DNA of 64,000 nucleotides. Source: Cryptomeria japonica. Lineage: Eukaryota > Streptophyta > Pinopsida > Cupressales > Cupressaceae. The stretch lies in contig NC_081415.1 in the NCBI RefSeq assembly GCF_030272615.1, positions 421,936,757-422,000,756 of the forward strand. Direction: 5' to 3'. Below are positions 33,326 through 45,278 of the stretch, piece by piece. Every line of letters starts with the position of its first letter. The first letter of the stretch is position 1. The translations under genes were made by a program, and so were the position numbers. A model generated the notes under the pieces. The model worked only from the letters and a program-made list of their open reading frames with translations. It did no database searches and had not been told where the DNA came from.

Positions 33326-35189
33326 ATGTCAGACAATATCAATGAACAACAAAATAAGGAGACAATTGCTAGATTGTGGTCTAACTTGAAAAGAAAAGGT
33401 GATGGAAAATGTTATTGTCCTTGCAAAATTTGTAAGGGGTTAAATACTAGAAGACTTCTAATCAAAACATCGAAGAAACATTGTAGGCTGCATGGTCACA
33501 TTGAAGGTGGGCATGATTATCATCCATTGGTAAGTTTTTCATTATATCATTTTGACAATTTATATACATAATAAATCACGTGATGATGAGATCATGATCA
33601 CGGTTTATTTATGTATATCAATTTTATATAGGTCGAGCACCCCAGAGCACATGGTATGGATCAACACAACCCTGAGAATATTTGTTTTTGCTTTAAAAGG
33701 TGGAATGACCAAGAAAAATGGTTAAAAGATGAATTGACAAACCAAATGGTTGAGTGGTTTGGAAATGACACCTTTGACAAAACCAAGCTACTTGAAAAAG
33801 CTAGCACATATCTAAAGTATGTGAGGGACCAATACAAGACCCATTTGGAGAGGAACCTAAAGTATGAGCGTCCCCCCATGATTCTAGAGAGGGAGTGGAA
33901 GGACCTGATTTTGGATGCCAAGGAGAGAATTGAAAGGAAAAAAGGAAATACACCACTAGACACCAGAAGAAGGTACGAGATGCTATTCAGAATGTAATTA
34001 TGTACTAATTAATTACTCTTTATATTTATATAATCTAACATATTTCAAACTTTGTATAGACTGAGTGACACATCAAAGGCAACCAAGGCAAGGCAAGAAA
34101 AGAACGGGCAACACAAACTCGGCTCTAGTGGTTACATGAAACTTGCTGCACGAATTGTAAGTATCTCATGTAAATGAAATATTGCATCAAAATATTAATA
34201 AATTGCAAACGTTATTTTTTATCAAACAATGCAAGCAAAATTCACGGTACCAAGCAAAAATGCAAGGCTCTGAATTCAATAGAGCACCCACAGAAGATGA
34301 CAAGAGAATTGCCTACCAGCAAGGCTATTCAGCCATGGCTGATCAGCTACGAGAATTGAGTGGGCATACACAACATTCGAGTGCATCTATCACACAGGTA
34401 AATATGCTAAATGGAAGTTGTTTCAAATTGAATACTTTACCAATAATCTAATTGATGTTGAGTTCCAACATAAAGTGACTATATTTGTTTTAAATAAGCA
34501 AGCAATGATAACAATGTGCATGTCATTGGAATGCAGCCTGCTAATTGCGAAACACCACCTGCACATGAAGGTCCGGATGTGCATCCCAGTAGTGGAGGTA
34601 TTTATTTGCTATTCAATTTTATTTATTTAGCTATTAATACAATTAAACATCTTAATTTGTAATTAGAGTAGTAATTAATGTAACTTCTTTTGTTAATATT
34701 TTAGAGCATGTAGTCGGTGGTGAGCAAGTGGAGCATGATCTGGGTACACATCATCAAGAACGTGATGTTCCCCACTTAGGTAAAGAGGACCATTGTTATT
34801 GCTTTAAACAAATATAATTGCAATTGGTGTTCAGCATTAATGTAACCTTTAGTATTTCAACTCCAACAGATCTAGAGGGTGTTCAACATGTTGAGGTTGA
34901 GGCTACACAAAATGATGTGGCCCCATCAGGTAAAGAGAACAACAATTATGTTCTCTAAATTAATGAAATACTTGTAACAATAATATTTTTTTTTTTTAAT
35001 TTAACCCTTTTCTTTGTTATTGCAGAGGACCCCCTTTCACTTCAGCGTCCTCGTCCTCAGTATAGGACTAGGCATACATTGAGATCACGAGCAGTTGGCA
35101 GAACATCTGTAGAGGGGGGAAATGATGAAGAAACTGATGTTCCACTTAGTCTTTTCATAGCTTCAAAGAAAAAACAAAGAAAGAAATGA
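33326..35189 (+). CDS. TnpA/TNP1-like CACTA protein, eight exons, 387 aa
   Basis: Exons 33,326-33,529, 33,632-33,972, 34,060-34,156, 34,236-34,397, 34,537-34,597, 34,705-34,779, 34,870-34,929 and 35,026-35,189. All seven introns are GT-AG and 79-139 bp, every junction keeps frame, and the sum is 1,164 bp ending in TGA. Exon 1 has a Cys/His segment (CYCPCKICKG ... CRLHGH ... GGHDYHPL) like the transposase-associated domain of En/Spm elements. Exons 2-3 (EREWKDLILDAKERIERKKG, SDTSKATKARQEKNGQHKLG) resemble the plant En/Spm Transposase_24 domain. The end is basic (SKKKQRKK), perhaps nuclear. Related proteins bind subterminal repeats. Exon 5's acceptor is the least certain junction. The domain calls are by eye. 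Confidence 0.7.
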
Positions 35190-35399
35190 TTGTAACCTAA
35201 CTTATTTGATAATGACTGATTTTTATGTGTTAGTGAATGTAATTATGTGCTAATTAATGGTTATGGATGATATGTGTTAATTAATATTGATGAATGTTGT
35301 GTGTTAATTAATGTTAATCAATGTTATGTGCTAATGAACGTTATGTGATATTAATGAATGAATGCTATATTTTATTAATGGTAGAAAGAATGAATGAAT

Positions 35400-36070
35400 G
35401 AATGTTATAAGATGTTAACGGGGAATTTAGAGTGATATTAGGGTGGGGGGGAGGGGCCAAATGAGATTCCACCTTCACGTGGTTGGCCCTATTAAGTAGA
35501 GAATATTAAACTATTCTCGAAACCAAGCGAAGCTCAACAAGGTAACACACTTTTCAATATTTCATTATGTTGCACAGTTAATCTTATTGAATAATGTATA
35601 TTGAATCTTAATTGCAGGGTCCAATAGAGCCAACACGAACAACAACACCACAAGTTGCTGGGTATAATGGACTCCCATATTGTCTTGTCTGTACACGAAC
35701 AATATGAGTTGCTTCTAGTGTTGATATCCAAGGTGGGACTGCAAAAGTTATGAATATGCCTCATCCTTGTAAGTTTTTTTATTACTTGTAATTCATGAAT
35801 ATTGCTCTTTAGTTGATTAAAATTAAATGAAAATCTTTAATGAATACACAAAACTATATACACATGCAGGCACACCATGGTTGAGATGGTCCAACTCCCT
35901 AGTCTCACTCTATGACTAAGCTCATGCCATATCTAAATCAAAGACATCTCAAATACATGGTCGGTGGAAAGTTGCAAAATGCCATTTTCATACATAAGCA
36001 AGACATACACAATTGGGCACAATCACCAAGAGAACGGTAAAAAGTGTGTTTGAGATTGTATCATGGATGC
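35400..36070 (+). pseudogene. Decayed exons of an unrecognised gene
   Basis: Between an ATTGCAG acceptor (35,617) and a GTAAGT donor (35,769), one frame reads GPIEPTRTTTPQVAGYNGLP, then YCLVCTRTI, stop TGA, VASSVDIQGG and TAKVMNMPHP. After a second acceptor (CACATGCAG, 35,869) comes TPWLRWSNSLVSLYD, a stop, then GRWKVAKCHF. It looks like spliced coding sequence broken by stops. A 37-bp piece around the second acceptor recurs near 47,222. Identity unknown. Confidence 0.35.
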
Positions 36071-37070
36071 TTTTAAGGATTGTATCATGGATGCAAAAAA
36101 TCTCTTCATTAATCCTTGACTCATGATTGCTATAATACTTCATTAGACTTCTCATGTCATTTGTTGCACTTCTTCACTATTTTGGACTGAGTTTCAACTA
36201 TGTATTTGCCTTGACTTATGATTGTACCTAGCTTTGTCCTATCTTTGTAAGCTTCCTCTTTGAATTGTGGTTGTAGCTTTGATAATACCTTTTTAATGTT
36301 GCACTATTTGTAAGGAGGACAACTCCTAATGCATGTTGCAAATTGTGTTCTAGTGACTGAGACTAAACTTTTTGTACTTGATGTTTTTGACTAGTTGTCA
36401 TAACCTCTGACTTTGATGCTTGTGCCTTAATAGAACTAGATGTTTCTTGTATGCATACTTGGTCAAGGACTGCATTATGATGCTATAGGGCTACAAACTA
36501 AGATTATTTATTGTATTGAGTTGCACATTTGACATGAGTTGCCCTATGACTGCTATGCCTCTTGAGGTAATAAGGTGTTGTTCTTGTCAAGTTTTGACAA
36601 TGCTGCAACAATAACGTGTTATTTGTTGTTAAGGTTTGAAAAGACCTTTTAGAAACTTATACCCTGCTCTTTTTCACTCAGTAGACTTGATTACTGTCAT
36701 TTTATTTGGTACTAGGTATGACTGCCTACTGGCTTTACTGTAGACTTCTAGACTGTATTTTTTGTGTGTTGTTGTTCTATACTTGACCATCTATTAGGAA
36801 AACATAGCTTGAAATGTCCAAAACAATTAATGAATGTGTTGGGTCTCAAATCAACAGATTGGATAGGTTCTAAGGAAATGCCAACTCCTATGATCAAACC
36901 CTCCAATTGACTTGGCCAACTTATAGAGTGAACCTACTTGGTTACTAACTCTCTCACTTTAGGCTCTGCAGGACCTAGGCGGGTATACCTACTCACTAGT
37001 TGTTTTCAATGACTAATGCTTTTTATAGCAGATTAAGTATCTTGATCTGATTTCTTCTGTAGTTGTTTTC
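36071..37070. other. CACTA interior, nothing recognised
   Basis: T-rich sequence with scattered TTGACT, TTGCAC and TTGTA words on the plus strand, no ORF of note and no motif I recognise. Confidence 0.4.
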
Positions 37071-38186
37071 GATGTAGTTTTCTTTTGTTTTATTGATATC
37101 ACTTTTTCGATGAGAATGCTTCTTTCGGTGAATCTTCTTTATCTTGCATCGATGATATTGTTTCTTCGAAAGCCTTTTCTCATCGGTGGGGGCCACCTCT
37201 GCTTTCTTTGATACCTTTTGTTGGTGGGAGCATCCCTTTCGGTGAGTCTTTTTGCACCATAGTGTTATATCCTCGAAGACCTTTTCTTGTCGATGAGAAC
37301 CATCTCCACTTTCCTCGATATCTTTTATCGATGGAGTTACTGTCTTCGATGAGTCCTTTCTGAAGTTCATCAGTGTTTGCTTTCTTCGATGCCCTTTTTA
37401 TATTGATGAGACATCGCTGGGTCTCATCGATACTATTTGAATCTTAGATACTTTGATAGAATGCTTTTAGACTTGTTTGATAACTTATGGGTTATTACGG
37501 TATCAATGAAAATGATGATTTCTTCCAAAGAGAGATGGCTTCTATCGATGAAACCATGTGTATCGGAGACATGCCTTTTAGTCTCCTTGAAACTCATTCT
37601 CATTGAAATATTTTTTTGGTCCGCCGGGTTTCATGTCGAAGAGACTTTGGACTTCAGTGACTTCTTTTGTCCTCCCATCGAAACTCATATCCTTATCGAT
37701 ATCATTCATCGATGTAGTTTGCTTCTGTTTTATTGATATCACTTTTTCGATGAGAATGCTTCTTTCGATGAATCTTCTTTATCTTGCATCGATGATATTG
37801 TTTCTTCGAAAGCCTTTTCTCATCGGTGGGGGCCACCTCTGCTTTCTTCGATACCTTTTGTTGGTGGGACCATCCCTTTCGGTGAGTCTTTTTCACCGAT
37901 AGTGTTATATCCTCGAAGACCTTTTCTTGTCGATGAGAACCATCTCCACTTTCCTCGATATCTTTTATCGATGGAGTTACTGTCTTCGATGAGTCCTTTC
38001 TGAAGTTCATCGGTGTTTTCTTTCTTCGATGCCCCTTTTATATCGATGAGACATCGCTGGGTCTTATCGATACTGTTTGAATCTTAGATACTTCGATAGA
38101 ATGCTTTTAGACTTGTTCGACAACTTATGGGTTATTACGGTATCAATGAAAATGATGATTTCTTCCAAAGAGAGATGGCTTCTATG
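37071..38186. repeat. ATCGATG-motif array with 640-bp direct duplication
   Basis: 37,071-37,546 is repeated at 37,711-38,186 with few differences (period 640 bp). Throughout, TCGATG, TCGGTG, TCGAAG, ATCGAT and reverse forms such as CATCGA recur every 15-40 bp. The 100-residue minus-strand ORFs here are products of the duplication. The same motif set fills 51,030-51,880 near the right end of the CACTA. Confidence 0.85.
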
Positions 38187-39531
38187 ATTTAATTTCTCAA
38201 ATCAAGATATTTTACTTAATTCAGATTTGATGCTCAACAGAATGACTGCACTATCACCAATCTATCTTGAAGATTTGACTACTCTTTAGATTATGATTAT
38301 GACTATCATGATATTTCATGAGACTGCTCTATCCCAATATGAAACCCTTTGTTCCCACAAATCAATGCTTTGAACTTGACTGCAACTTTATAGTGATCAC
38401 TCTCTTTGTATAGTAAGCTTGCTACTTTCTCAACTTTTGATATATTGGAGGTTCCTAGGATGGTTTCTATCTTATAGTCACAATACCTTGTTATATTTTG
38501 CAGCTATTCTATGTTTATTTGTTTTCCACTCTTAACTCATAGTTTAACCGAATATGGTTCATCTTGGAATCAATGCACATCGATTATAATCAGATTATAT
38601 CACTCTCCATGGTTGCAAGACCTGAAGAAGGATTCTTATCATCAATTAGATGCATAATTTTGGGAATATAGAAAGACAAAAAAATATATTAGAACCGTAT
38701 TTTTTGTTGAGTCATAATATGATGTGTTAATTTAGCTAAATAAGGGAACCAATGTTGTATTAGGTTTAATTCCATGATGACATTTGAAGCTTGTTAGAGA
38801 TAGGGGATTTGTAGCAGTTGGCTTGTTAGGTTATGTCACAATCCCATGAAGGTCCTTGTAGACCGTTAATGTCAGTAGACATGAGATTGTTATGCTATGA
38901 ATTGGATCAGCTAAACCTAGAAGTTCTGTAACCAATGAATCAACTGACTCAAGTGTATGTTAATTATCTTATGATGGTCATTAATGACCATTATTCTTAG
39001 TAGACATTAAGCAATTCGCTAGATAGTTGGTTAGTAAACCAGTGAGTTAGTTGGCTCAAGTGTATGCTATTTATCATATGATGGTCGTTAATAACCATTA
39101 TTGTTAGTACACATTAAGCAGATGGCTTGTTTAGATGGTTGGTAGTGAGTTTGTTGAGCTCAAGAATTGGATGTATAAGTCGAGCAAGGGAGCTGAACAC
39201 TAACAACGCATTGGTGCTTGCAATGTTAAAATTACTCAAAATTGAAACCAATAAACTATTGAAAGTAAACTAGAAGACAACACAAAATCTAGGCTCGAAA
39301 GTTCATAGTCTGTATATTGATATTAATTTTGAAAAGTATTACAAAACTTAGAGTATTCTCCATAAGACTAGAAAATCCCAAATATATTTCTGTAGAGTTT
39401 TCTTACAAATTCTTGCGATCCCCCTTTTCATTAGTCCTGGTATCCATTTATATAATCATGGATGCATACAAGCTTCAGACCCCTTTTCAAAAAGAGTTTG
39501 TTACAAACTGAAGATACTCCCCAAGAAATGG
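38187..39531. other. CACTA interior with a 107-bp direct repeat
   Basis: TCAAGTGTATG..ATTATC and GATGGTC.TTAAT.ACCATT occur near 38,950 and 39,057, a tandem pair with a step of about 107 bp covering 38,945-39,125; a weaker third piece lies near 38,860. The rest is non-coding as far as I can see and includes the 3' flank of the minus-strand gene ending at 39,532. Confidence 0.55.
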
Positions 39532-42325
39532 TTACAAGTCCTCTTTAGCATCTTCGGCCTCTTGCACTTTTTGCTCGGTTGCAACCTCTTGTAACTGCTC
39601 CAGAGCATCTTCTTCCTGCACCACATATTTTTTGGACCACTCTTGAAAAACATCATCGGTAGGCCATGAGTAGCCAATAATCTTTTTCTTCAACTTTAAT
39701 AGCTTTTTCCAAGAGTTCCTTATTTTCCTCACTTCTGACTCCAAGAAACCATAATGTGATTCGATCTTTTCTATTTCCTCAATTGTTTTAACAAACAGTG
39801 AGGTGTCATCTTTATTGATTATTTCATTTACCCTTAGAGATAGATTAGCTCCTAACTCATCTAGCCATACCTGTTTGTCCTTTATCTGATTTTGGTTGAC
39901 AAAACCTCCAGGAAACAGTTCAAATTTGTGCTCATTATACTCTTTTCTATATAAATTAGCCTTCCTTTCCACATTGGCTTTCCCTTCTTCCAGCTTTGTC
40001 AAACCTTTGGTCAATTCACATGTGGATTTGATAGTGGCATCGGATCTAGCTTCATCATAAGATACACACATGAATTCTTAATCTACTTCCCTTGGGATCC
40101 ACTTATTTAGAATAGGCTCTAGAATGGCCTTGTCCTCATTTAACTCACAAAGAGTGTCAAAAATTCTCTTCATATTGATATGTACCATGGGAGCATCAAT
40201 GGTATCAGCAAAACTCAAAATTGTAGCCTTTATCTTCTCCTCATACTTATTTGCAAATAAGGCTTGAGCCTGTTTCAACTTTTCCAATTCATGTTGATAA
40301 GTCTCAGCTGGTTGAAAACCAGTAGGCATACGAGAAGGGGGGAATTCTATGATGGGACTAGTAGGTGGGGGCCTTGCTGGAGAAGAAGAAATTGCCAAGG
40401 TAGAGGACTCACCTCCTTGGTATTGTCCCATCAGCTGACTTTGAAGTTTGGCAATGATAGTGTCCTTGCTAGCTACCTCCTTTTTGGCTTCATTATAAGC
40501 CTTTAAAATTGTTTCCAACCTAATTTGGAAATCAGCCTTTTCTTTTGCTTCCTTCTCTGCTACTACTACATTGAACTTAGCAGTCTCTAAAACAGTACTA
40601 GCTACTTCCACTACCCCTGTATCCTGAACTCTTCTGACTATCATAGCTCCTAGAAGGTTAGATTGTGAGGTATCTTTCCTTCTTCTACCTTCATCTCTTT
40701 TAAGGGACCACATAACCAGAGAAGCGTCATCTTTGTTGAATACCACTCCCTTCATTGGCTTAGTTTCCTTTCTGACCGCTTCAAGAACCAATGCATCAGC
40801 TATATCCCATTCAGGGAGGATTACCACACCAGCCTTATCCACCATCTCTCTTCCAGCCTCAGGAGTGATAGCTTTGAACTCAGCCATCATTTCTTGTTTA
40901 ACCTCTTCCTCCACTTGGGCTGCATCCTTGAGAGGTTGTTCATTTACCCTTTGCTCACATCTGATCTTGAATTGATCAATATTTTTCTTCCATAGAAACT
41001 GCATAAAAGCTCCTAATGTGACAAAATTGTTGTCAGCTAGGAATTCTTCACTAGCTTTTTTGACAGTAATGTCCATTTCTTTCCCCTGTAGCTCACCATC
41101 AGTTACATCCATTTCAACACTGGGTGGCTCTTCTGGCATTCCTTCTTGAGTCTCATTGTAGGTGTAGGCAATTTCACCCAGACTCCCCAATTGTATCAAT
41201 TGCTCAGCCACCGCTTGTTCATCTCCTATTTGAATAGGGGACTGAGATGGAGAGTACTGAGGGTCATCAGTTTCAATTTCTTTACCTGTCCTCTACCTCT
41301 TAGGCGAATCCTGAATCTCAATAATATCTTCAATGGCCCTTTTCCCTCTAGAAGTAGAAGGTTCACCTATTACTGGCACCATTACAGTATACTTAGATCT
41401 CTTGTGCATTATATAATCACCTAGTGGAATAGCCTTAGCAAAGGCAAGCTTGGCTAGGACCAATTTAGCCCTGTCAGGATCATTCTGCATTATGGCTTCT
41501 CTTTTTTCCTTCAGGATTTGCATTAAATCTTCAAAATAAAGAATTAAGAATTTAACCTTTTCTTCAAAAGGGGTAAAACTAGAGAGAGGATCATAACTAG
41601 AATCAAATTGATGGATAAAGTCAAGGGCTCTTTTGTATGCAATCCACTTCTCCTTCCTCAACTCTTGCTCATCTAGACTAAATTCATTCCTGATCAAATC
41701 TTCAGGGAATTGGAATTGGTGAGGCCTGATTTTACAAACTGCTCTCTTCCTGAACATGTCGTTGAAGAAATCTTCAGGGTCAGCACACCTTGACACTGCA
41801 GTTGATAACATGTATGGTTTAAATAATTCTTCAAAATACTTCCATCCACCTTTGGTAATTACAAAATGATGAGCCATGGTGATGGTTGGGAAAATTGTCC
41901 CTTTACCCCTGTTAGTTAACTCGGCCTCCTGCACTCCTCCAATCTGTCTCAATACTTCTGCAATCCCTATCTTTAATGGAACCTAATAGGGCAGTAGATA
42001 AGGGGTACCCCTAAATCCAAACACTCTAAAAATAGTAGAAACAGGATATAGATACATATCTCCCCAGTTATGAACAATCTTGATATCCTCTGCAAATTCT
42101 TTGGGCCTAAGGAATTCCAAAAGAGCCTTGGGAATCCTAGGGTTTTCTGCACACAAGAGAACTCTAATTTTAGATGCAAAGCATCTATAAAACTTCAGAT
42201 AACTTGCATCCTCTCTATCCCAAGATAGAACAGTACTCCACAATTGCATTGGCATCTCCTCTTTATCCTTGACCTTAACCAGGTCCATCTCTTTTGCAAA
42301 ATAATCAGCCCCTTTGAATAGAAAC
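39532..42325 (-). pseudogene. Large unrecognised CACTA-borne gene C, C-terminal part
   Basis: Continuation of the gene that starts at 44,943, after a nested LTR. It is in one frame from 42,325 to 39,532 with in-frame stops TAG 41,983, TAG 41,293 and TAA 40,078. It first completes the globular domain (QLWSTVLSWDREDASYLKFY, LEFLRPKEFAEDIKIVHNWG, FGFRGTPYLLP), parallel to gene D at 48,886-50,481. Then come AHHFVITKGGWKYFEEL, Glu/Lys-rich helices (KAASEEFLADNNFV-like segment near 41,040), a Pro/Ser linker near 40,370 (SSSPARPPPTSP) and coiled coils near 40,300 and 39,900. No known enzyme motif is visible. The 3' end beyond 39,532 was not resolved. Confidence 0.55.
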
Positions 42326-42647
42326 TATAATCACATAAATCTGTCCACTTAATTAAATGAATATTTAATATTTATTTGATTATTTAACTATCAATTAATA
42401 ATTAATTAAATTAATATTTAATTAATTCATCTTAACCCTCTTCTCCTATTAATTAAATAAATTATTTGATTTATTTGATTTAATTCACTTAACCAAATTC
42501 AGACCATTAATTAAATAAATAAATAATATTTATTTAATTAGATTTTCTCTCACATTTAAATAAATTAATATTTATTTAAATTCCCCCAAAATCCCACCTC
42601 TCACATTTAAATAAATTAACATTTATTTAAATCACCTTTATCCTCTA

Positions 42648-43080
42648 CCCACTTGCATTTTCCTACAAATGCAAGTTGCACAACTATTTTAAATAAATAA
42701 TTTATTTAAATCACCTTTATCCTCCACCCACTTGCATTTTCCTACAAATGCAAGTTGCACAACTATTTTAAATAAATTATTTATTTAAAATCCTATTTAT
42801 CCTCACCCACTTGAAACCTTTAATGGTTTCCCTTAAAGTCTTCAAACTTAATGGCTTCCTTCTAGAGTCTTCTCAAACCTTTAATGGTTTCCCTTAAAGT
42901 CTTCAAAACTTAATGGCTTTAAAGTCTTCAAACTTGATGGCTTCCTTCTATAGTCTTCTTAAGCCTTTAATGGTTTCCCTTAAAGTCTTCAAACTTAATG
43001 GCTTCCCTTAAAGTTTTCTTAAGACTTTAATTGCTTCCCTTAAAGTCTTCAAGCATTTTAATGCTTTATCTTCCTTCTTC
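42648..43080. repeat. Tandem expansions inside the solitary LTR
   Basis: A block of about 77 bp containing ACCCACTTGCATTTTCCTAC is duplicated in tandem (42,648-42,806). Then units built from CTTTAATGGTTTCCCTTAAA and GTCTTCAAACTTAATGGC recur four to five times (42,815-43,080). The LTR at 9,102 has single or few copies at these places. Confidence 0.8.
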
Positions 43081-43686
43081 TCATTTAAATAAATTAATAT
43101 TTATTTGAATATCTATCCAAATGCAAATTACACCATTTAATTGAAATAAATGATTTTATTTTAATTGAAAATACCAAAATTCCTCCCACTTGCATTTTCC
43201 TACAAAATCCACTTGCATGCCTAAACCCCTTCTAGATTCTTCTAAACCTTTCCTAATTAACCTAATCCATCCCCTAAATATTGTCACTAAGCAAATTGGA
43301 GTCACTTCTCAAAGACTCCAAAGTCTTTGAAAAGCAATTAATGATTTGTGTGTTCAACAAATTAACCTCTAAAGTCTTCCAAACCACTTATGACTCTTAC
43401 ATGACCATTAATGGTTAATTCCACTTGCACCCATGGTTAAGGACTTTGACCCCTAACTTAACCCTCATGTAACCCATGTGTCTCTTCAAAGCATTTATTT
43501 CTTTGACTAGGGTAACCATCATGTCCCCTCAAGCATTTAATGCTCCTTATCTCTCCTCTCAAGCCTCCTCATGGTGACACTTGTCAACATGGGATTGGGT
43601 TGAAAGTCTCACATGGATTGAATATCTTTCAATCCTAACCCTTGTTAAGATTGCTCAATATTAACCCTTCATTTCCCCATTTCTTC

Positions 43687-43695
43687 TATAAATAG
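43687..43695 (+). promoter_or_regulatory. TATA box of the solitary LTR
   Basis: TATAAATAG, at the same relative place as in the other LTR (10,030). It could still drive transcription rightward, antisense to the 5' part of gene C. Confidence 0.6.
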
Positions 43696-44064
43696 AACCC
43701 TTCTCCTCAAGCAAAGGAGGAAGCATTAGAGTATTGTTGTTATACTGGTATTAGCATAGAGCTTTTTCATAGCATCACTATCTACACTTGCATAGCATTT
43801 GCTTATCATATTCAACCATCTTGAATCTCCATATGGCATCCATGGCTAGTGCTAAAAGCTGAGAGCTACACTCATTTGGGACTTGGAGAGGGGAGAAACA
43901 AGGGAGAAGCATCGAAAGGCATCATGGAATCATCTTAGGGAGGCTCTTCTCCTTTCTTTTATTTTGTTAAACTTCTTTCATGCTTTTTGAAATCTCTTTT
44001 GATATGTTTGGAATGGTTTTTAGTTCTTTGTTTTGTTTTTATGGTTGAAACTAACTTATTAACA

Positions 44065-44943
44065 TTAAACTTTGTTGTTGCCTTGTCCCCATTTCCATGA
44101 CAGAAACATATGCATCAACAAGGAATACCATCCAAATGGCTTGTCTACCTTACCATTCTTAATTCCTACTAAGCCTGCATGGATAGCATTAGAGAGGAAA
44201 GGAGTGAAGTCAAATGTTATGGCCAGGGAAGGGTTCAAAATTTGGGCAATCATTAACATATAATGGACGGGCATGTTTTTCTCAGCATCTTCTCCAAAAA
44301 TTTGACACAGTGTCCAGTACATAGCCTTAGCTCTCAAGGTAAATAAATTCAAGGAAAATGGCTCCATTGTGCTAGGGCCTACAACTGTTAATGCCCCTAT
44401 TTTGACAAAAAATTATCTCAATGGGCCACTCCTAAGATGATCTCTTTGGGCATTGTAAACTTGGGTTAATGCCTCAAAATCAATAAGCTCAAGGTAGCTG
44501 GAAGCTTCACTAAGCTTGAAGACATTCCTAAATTCATCATCTTTGATTTTGACAAGGGTTGATCCCTTTATGTTTCTAATGCATCTGGCAGCAGGGTCAT
44601 AATTCTGCGCAATTAGGGTCAATAGATCTACATCCATGAAAACACCCGGGACCACAAGCTTCCCTACATCTAAATTCCAGATACTATTCATAGGGGAAGG
44701 GGCATGTCTCTAACCAAAACCCACTTTAAACAAACTGAGACCGGATATCCCTATTTCAGGGTCCCTCAACCAATTTCCTTTATCATATAAACCATCCCCA
44801 ATTTTCAAAGAGGGGTTTTTTGGCACTAACTCCTTGGCCCTAGCCCCGATATTGGTCGACATGGTTAACTGCTCAAGAAAGTCATCACAAATATTTTGGT
44901 CCTGGTAATTTACCTTCCCTATTAATTCTCTTCTGGGTCCCAT
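44065..44943 (-). pseudogene. Large unrecognised CACTA-borne gene C, N-terminal part
   Basis: ATG 44,943 (MGPRRELIGKVNYQDQN) opens a frame that continues to the nested LTR with stops TAG 44,710 and TAA 44,413. It contains WNLDVGKLVVPGVFMDVDLL, YDPAARCIRNIKG, ELIDFEALTQ, SLNLFTLRAKAMYW and GWYSLLMHMFLSW, which line up with gene D. A TATATATA box lies on the minus strand about 200 bp upstream (45,140-45,147), and a ~130-bp repeat array begins a further 130 bp upstream. The pattern 'NIKGSTLVKIKDDEF' resembles the position of the GEMTVTLEDV segment of PMD proteins, but this is only by eye. Confidence 0.6.
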
Positions 44944-45139
44944 TTTAGGAGTATGCAACTAAGCCAATTATCAATCAAAGCAATTTTCTAACAGGACAAG
45001 ACCACAATTCAACAATCTTTAAGCAATGGGTAAACAAAGAGCAAGAGAACCTGATTTTGGTTTGCAAACTTCTGCTCTGCACCAGCTCTCTCTACAACTT
45101 CTTCTGTGAAATGATACCCTCGTTCAATTTATGCAGGGA

Positions 45140-45147
45140 TATATATA
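45140..45147 (-). promoter_or_regulatory. Possible TATA box of gene C
   Basis: TATATATA on the minus strand, about 200 bp upstream of ATG 44,943 in an otherwise mixed sequence. Confidence 0.35.
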
Positions 45148-45278
45148 GCAATTTGGCTCCTTAACTGCGACATTAACACCGCACGCTTCGGTCGTCCCTT
45201 TAGAATTGAATTCATGAAAGAATTCAAAAATTTGGCTCCAACGGATCAAAACTGCTCTGAGTATTTTTCATTTTGCTC

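Larger units (their letters stand above)
42326..44064 (+). repeat. Solitary LTR of the Tat family, nested in gene C
   Basis: Homologous end to end with 9,102-10,429 but begins TATAATCAC, so the terminal TG has become TA. The right end is near TTAACA at 44,064. The flanks GAAAC (42,321) and TAAAC (44,066) are a near-match 5-bp duplication. It splits gene C between MHMFLSWKWGQG and the GADYFAKEMDL segment, and no internal retroelement sequence lies beside it. It is longer than the other LTR mainly because of two tandem expansions (42,648-43,080). Confidence 0.8.

Noticed and set aside
37023-38010. Pair of near-identical ~100-residue minus ORFs
   Set aside because: They arise from the 640-bp duplicated motif array; composition follows the repeat and not a protein.
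9102-44064. The LTRs at 9,102 and 42,326 as the two ends of one 35-kb element
   Set aside because: The second LTR interrupts gene C with a near-match target duplication and lies inside the CACTA; the first is preceded by a PPT, so both are not ends of one element.
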